A DNA stretch of 12,500 nucleotides from Anaeromyces robustus (lineage: Eukaryota > Neocallimastigomycota > Neocallimastigomycetes > Neocallimastigales > Neocallimastigaceae). A model generated the notes under the pieces. That model was given only the letters and a program-made list of their open reading frames with translations. It ran no database searches and was not told the origin of the DNA. Numbering within the stretch: the first letter of the stretch is position 1; every line of letters starts with the position of its first letter. Below are positions 1-12,500 of the stretch, one piece after another. The DNA lies in contig MCFG01000016.1 of NCBI GenBank assembly GCA_002104895.1, forward strand, positions 302,501 to 315,000, written 5' to 3'. Made by a program: the position numbers and the translations under genes.

Positions 1-55
1 AATTATATTTTAGGTCAAAGTGTTATATAATACAATTATTACTATTATTATTTAC

Positions 56-431
56 AATTGCTGTGAATTTGGGATTCTACTTAATATAGGAAGATAATTT
101 TCCAGTGAAGAAGTTTTTAATAACTTTTAATTATTAAATAAATATATATATATATACAAAAAACTATAAGTCATATATATATATATAATTTCTTTGATTT
201 ATCATAAAAAAATTATAATTTTTTATGAATTTATTTATAAATTCATATATTTACGGTATTTATATTTATATTTTTATTTTTTTCTTCCATCCAAGTCATT
301 GATGTTATATATGAATTTTCTACATAATATGGTGTAGAGTATGCTATTTGAGAAGTTTCAACATCAATTAATTTTAAAGAACCGTCTATATAACCGATTG
401 CAATGATTTTTCCTTATTTAATAATTTTGTA

Positions 432-494
<63 letters not shown>

Positions 495-891
495 TAAAAT
501 GAATTAATGAATATTACTTTGGTTTACTATACATATAAATTATATTTTAATTTTTTACCATCAGGCCTCCATTCTATTGATGTTTGACATAAAGTGCTAT
601 TAATTGACCATACTTTTTGCAGAACAAATTTTTCTTCAACCCATGTTGACCGATATATTGTTAATTTGTAGCTATTGTTAATTATAGCTAATAAGTCCAT
701 TGTTGGACACCATTTTATATGAAGAATTTTTTCTTGAAAACTCTATTATTTTATTTTTTTTTAAAAAAGTTAAAACAAAATATAATTTTATTTTTATATC
801 ATATATATTATTTTTTATATTTTTAATTAGTAATTACAATATTTTCAGATTGAATGTTTATATTAGGATAAATTATTGATTTTTTTTTCAT
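56..891 (-). CDS. APC4: Anaphase-promoting complex subunit 4 (APC4), N-terminal part, four exons, runs off left edge
   Basis: APC4 is a scaffold subunit of the APC/C, the nuclear E3 ubiquitin ligase that drives mitotic exit. Its N-terminus is a WD40 propeller. On the minus strand the exons are 891-838, 742-559, 412-255 and 123-56, with introns 837-743, 558-413 and 254-124. The phases close to give about 154 residues. Visible family signatures are FQEKILHIKWCPTMDLLA (residues about 20-37), WRPDGKIIAIGYIDGS across the exon 2/3 junction (about 76-91), ITSMTWMEE near the end of exon 3, and LENYLPILSRIP in exon 4. These match, in order, the start of the propeller in known APC4 proteins. The ATG at 891 lies where family members begin. 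Exon 4 ends at a GTAAAT donor, so the fourth intron and the rest of the gene lie left of position 1. Two acceptors are AAG. It is divergent from the gene at 1562. The family assignment is strong; exact splice points are my inference. Confidence 0.85.
434..491. repeat. (TAA)n microsatellite in APC4 intron 2
   Basis: A nearly pure TAA array of about 58 bp lies within the second APC4 intron. It reads TAA on the plus strand, so it is TTA in the sense of the APC4 transcript. Confidence 0.95.
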
Positions 892-1561
892 TTTAAATTG
901 AACTTTAATTTTTTGTTTAATGATTATGTTTTCACTATTATAAATAATGTTTATGGTATTAATAAATATATTTATGAAAATTTAAATATAATATACATTG
1001 TTTTATTATTTTATTATATATATCAAGAAAAAGATGTCATTTTACTTTATGTTCTTTTTTCAAATTTTATTATGTCTTTTTAAATTATTTTATTATATAA
1101 ATTTTTTAATATGTATTTTCAATTTAAATTTAATTAAATAATATATTAAATAAATATAATGAAATATGGTATTTTTAATAATAAAAGATCATATATTATA
1201 AATTCTATTCTTAAAATATATAAAATTATAATTTAAAATATAAATTTATTAAACAAATTAATGTTGATGGAAATTCTATTAATTATAACAGTCTAATTTA
1301 TAATTAATTAAATATTTTTTATTTCTTTTTATTATATAATTTATTATATATTATATATCTTTTTAAAAATAATTTTTATTAGTTATATTTTATTAATATA
1401 GATAATATAATATTTAATTTCATTAAATATTATATTTATTAAAATTATTTAATTTATTAATACATATCTGTTCAAGTTGAAAAAATTAAATAATAAGAAT
1501 ACATAATTTTTTTTTTTTTTTTTACTGAGTTGTATTAAAAATTTATAAGTCTTTTTTTAAA
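892..1561. other. Divergent intergenic region between APC4 and the poly-Asn gene
   Basis: This 670-bp AT-rich spacer must hold both promoters, since the genes point away from each other. I see no convincing gene in it. It contains a short inverted repeat at 1278-1308 (11-bp arms, 9-nt loop), another at 1445-1455/1483-1493, and a run of 17 T at 1507-1523 that ends 38 bp before the plus-strand ATG. In such AT-rich DNA a TATA box cannot be distinguished from background. Confidence 0.7.
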
Positions 1562-3320
<1,759 letters not shown>

Positions 3321-3361
3321 GCCTTCTTTTTTTTTTTTTTTTTTTTTTTATATTTTATGTC

Positions 3362-3367
3362 AATAAA
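3362..3367 (+). promoter_or_regulatory. Candidate polyadenylation signal AATAAA
   Basis: A canonical AATAAA lies about 42 bp after the TAA stop of the Asn-rich gene, just past a 23-T run. The distance is sensible for a cleavage signal. The hexamer is common by chance in this composition, so support is only positional. Confidence 0.4.
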
Positions 3368-3626
3368 AGTAAAATTTGTTATATATATAACAGTTAAATT
3401 GATTTAGTCTTGTAATGAATTATTTATTGAATTGATATATGTTTTATTATTGATATATTTTAATTTTTTTTGGTTGAAAATATATGAAATAATAAGAAAT
3501 TATAAATTCATATAATATACATAATAATAATATAATAGTAATTTTTTTTTTTTTAAATACTACATATCCATATTATACAGTATTGCTATTATTTTTAAAT
3601 AATTCATTTTAATTATTAATAGTATT

Positions 3627-3690
3627 AAAAATATTTATATAAAAAAATATAAAAATATTTATAAAAAAATATAAAAATATTTATATTTTT
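3627..3690 (+). repeat. Short tandem repeat, 22-24 bp unit
   Basis: A unit beginning AAAAATATTTAT and ending in an A-run plus TAT occurs at 3627-3650 and 3651-3672. A partial third copy follows from 3673. The first two copies differ by one AT dinucleotide. Confidence 0.8.
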
Positions 3691-3924
3691 TAATTTTGTT
3701 ATTTTATAATAAATCTTTAAAATAATTTAATTCTTTAGTTTTTATTTACATCAAAATTTTAATATAATTAATAAATCTACATTATATAAACTAAAGTCAT
3801 TTTTAATTTTTTTCTTATGTTTATATTACTGTTAATATTTGTGGTAGAAATTGTATATAGTTGTAATTTTAATATATTGATATAATTAAATTAATTAAAT
3901 TGAATATATATTTATAAAGTTAAT

Positions 3925-3999
3925 TTAAAATTAATCTTTAACAATTTAATGAATATACAAAATATGTATACTTTACATAGTGTTAAAGATTAATATTAA
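3925..3999. repeat. 75-bp inverted repeat, 19-bp arms
   Basis: Arms 3925-3943 and 3981-3999 are complementary at 18 of 19 positions, around a 37-nt spacer. The inner 13 bp (TTAATCTTTAACA / TGTTAAAGATTAA) match perfectly and include G/C pairs, which makes chance pairing less likely than for the purely A/T palindromes nearby. I see no clear target-site duplication and no coding content. It could be a hairpin or a tiny MITE-like relic. Confidence 0.75.
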
Positions 4000-4380
4000 T
4001 ATATGCACAATATATTATAAATATTATAAATATATTAATATTAAATATATTAATAAGCTTTACTATCCAAAAATGATTATATAATATATTAAAATATATT
4101 AAACAATATATTCAATAATTAATTATCTAATAATAAGTTGTAATTGTAATAAGTCATTATTAAATATTATTTTTCTTAATTTTTCTATATCTTTTCTTTT
4201 TTTTTTTTTTTTATCACACAAATATAATAAAAATATAATAAAGGTATAATAATTTATTTTATTTTTTTATTAAATATATTATAAAAGAGAAATTCTTAAA
4301 TGAGAGGAGAAAAACAAATATAAAAACATAATTTTAAAGAAAAATATTTGTATTTTTTATTGTTTAGTTTTTTGATGGAA

Positions 4381-4566
4381 TAATCATAATAATCATAATA
4401 ATAATCATAATAATATTCATAATCATAATCATAATATAATCATAATTATAATCATACTCATAGTCATACTTATACTCATACTCATACTCATATTCACACT
4501 CATACTCATATACTTATACTCATACTCATATTCATATTCATTCTCATACTTATAATTATAATCATA
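4381..4566. repeat. Degenerate hexamer array based on CATACT / CATAAT
   Basis: About 186 bp consist of CATAAT, CATACT and CATATT units. They are purer in the middle (4450-4540), and a short TAA array follows. On the minus strand the centre reads as alternating Glu-Tyr codons, but the frame is broken and short and has no gene context. I treat it as a decayed minisatellite. Confidence 0.85.
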
Positions 4567-5300
4567 GGAATAAATAATAATAATAATAATATAATAATAA
4601 TTCTAATTTTTTTTTTTTTTTTTTTTTAGCTTTAAAATAAATATTTATTTTCTTTAGTCATTTACTTATAATATATATTTAATTACAATATGTGTGTGGT
4701 TATAATATATTATTTATATTATATCATAAAATATTATATTTATTTTAAATATATGTATTTTTCATCTTATAATAAATAAATATTTAATGTTTATCAAGTT
4801 ATGATATATATATGATTTAAGAAAAAAAAAAATAAAAAATAAATGTTTATTTATTTATATTTATTAATGTAAATTTATTTAGAAAATAATACAAATAGAA
4901 ATATAAATTTCAATATTTTACATTACCTTAAGAAGTAAAAATAATATTGGGCAAAAGTAATATTTTCATTAATAATAACAAAATAAAACATAACATTTAT
5001 AATTAAAATTTTATCATTATATCAATATTTATATTATTTATATAATTTACATTTTCAGTATTGTAAGTATTATAATAAAATGTAAAGAAGAGTTACAATA
5101 TTCAAAAGTCCTATAAAATAAATAAATTAAAAATGAAAAATAACAAATCTATTAAAGAAATTTCAAAATCACAATTATCATTATTCCATATTTAAAAATC
5201 ATTGATAAAGCAATATATTTAGTTTTATATCTAAATAATAATGACATAATATTTTATATAATTAATAATAAGAAGCATTCGTTAAATATAATTAATGTTA

Positions 5301-5379
5301 ATTCATTATTAAATATTTATAATAACATTAATTTTATATAATAAAAACAAAAATTCATTTATTAAATATTTATAACATA
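5301..5379 (+). repeat. Imperfect direct repeat of about 25 bp
   Basis: The segment starting ATTCATTATTAAATATTTAT at 5301 recurs at 5353 with one extra T, after a spacer of about 25 bp. The first copy lies between the arms (5291-5300 and 5323-5332) of a 10-bp inverted repeat, ATTAATGTTA/TAACATTAAT. Confidence 0.7.
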
Positions 5380-5543
5380 AAGTTCAAATAAAATAAAAAC
5401 AAAAGTAAAGATTAGAAAATTTTAAAAATTAAAAATTAGATTTTATATTTTTTATTTTTTTCTTATAATATTTATATTTTTTTTATTTGTTATATTCATA
5501 AGATAATTATTTTTTTTTAATTTATCTATGTATATTTATAAAA

Positions 5544-5559
5544 TATAACGATCGTTATA
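5544..5559. promoter_or_regulatory. 16-bp perfect palindrome upstream of the USP7-type gene
   Basis: TATAACGATCGTTATA is a perfect palindrome containing two CpG and the core CGATCG, in a spacer otherwise almost free of G and C. It ends 106 bp before the USP7-type ATG, a plausible promoter position. It could bind a dimeric transcription factor. The role is inferred; only the symmetry is seen. Confidence 0.45.
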
Positions 5560-5660
5560 ATAAAAATAAAATAATTTTATTTTACATATTTCATATATAA
5601 TTTTAACTAATAAATATTATTAATAAATAAGTAATATTTATATATATTTGTTATTAGTAA

Positions 5661-5665
5661 ATGTC

Positions 5666-5669
<4 letters not shown>
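5661..5669 (+). promoter_or_regulatory. Minimal uORF (ATG TCA TGA) overlapping the USP7-type start codon
   Basis: An ATG at 5661 opens a two-codon frame whose TGA stop (5667-5669) overlaps the main ATG (5666-5668) as ATGA. If the mRNA leader includes it, a scanning ribosome would meet this start first, and expression would depend on leaky scanning or reinitiation. The leader is not mapped, so a role is speculative. Confidence 0.4.

Positions 5670-12500
<6,831 letters not shown>

Larger units (their letters stand above)
3321..5665. other. Gene-free AT-rich intergenic region
   Basis: This 2.3-kb spacer lies between the Asn-rich gene and the USP7-type gene, which point the same way. All frames are broken by frequent stops, and I see no tRNA, rRNA or recognisable exon. 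It should hold the 3' end of the upstream gene and the promoter of the downstream one. It contains poly-T runs (3327-3349, 3542-3554, 4197-4212, 4607-4627) and the repeats and palindromes listed separately. Confidence 0.75.

Noticed and set aside
898-1083. Plus-strand 61-codon open frame beginning with TTG
   Set aside because: No ATG start, low-complexity Ile/Tyr/Phe/Asn content typical of random AT-rich DNA, and it lies in the promoter spacer of APC4.
4415-4571. Minus-strand alternating Glu-Tyr frame in the hexamer array
   Set aside because: It slips to a Met-Ser/Ile reading within the array and stops soon after. It is better explained as repeat DNA.
5133-5195. 20-codon ATG open frame in the spacer
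   Set aside because: Too short, with no supporting motif or splice partner, and followed by dense stops.

Overview
This is a eukaryotic nuclear window that is extremely AT-rich. Its genes are heavily interrupted by short introns, and it carries long (TAA)n arrays and one poly-asparagine protein. All 25 donor sites I can place read GTA, and the 24 acceptors read TAG or AAG. The combination (many introns, near-GC-free introns and spacers, trinucleotide arrays, Asn homopolymers) best suggests an anaerobic gut fungus (Neocallimastigomycota). A dictyostelid or another AT-rich protist is the main alternative. The taxon is an inference from composition and architecture, because no rRNA or other marker is present.

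Layout. Positions 56-891 on the minus strand hold the N-terminal four exons of an APC4-like subunit of the anaphase-promoting complex; the gene runs off the left edge. A 670-bp spacer separates its start from a divergent plus-strand gene at 1562-3320. That gene has two exons and encodes a 549-residue protein of unknown function with a long Asn tract. A gene-free spacer follows at 3321-5665. It holds poly-T tracts, a degenerate hexamer array, inverted repeats, and a 16-bp perfect palindrome about 105 bp upstream of the next gene. From 5666 to the right edge lies a USP7/Ubp15-type deubiquitinase. I reconstructed it as 21 exons whose phases all close, giving 996 codons with MATH, USP catalytic and UBL domains in the expected order. 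Roughly the last 100 residues should lie beyond the window.

Two of the three genes belong to the ubiquitin system: APC/C is an E3 ligase and USP7 a deubiquitinase. They are unrelated enzymes on opposite strands with another gene between them, so I infer no operon-like link. The more unusual content is non-coding. Very long TAA arrays sit inside USP7 introns 14, 18 and 20, and two of them run directly into the splice acceptor. Every array, and every long poly-T run, has the same strand orientation regardless of gene direction. I see no convincing evidence of a wholly new biological system; the intron 18 expansion with its early stop is the observation most worth testing.
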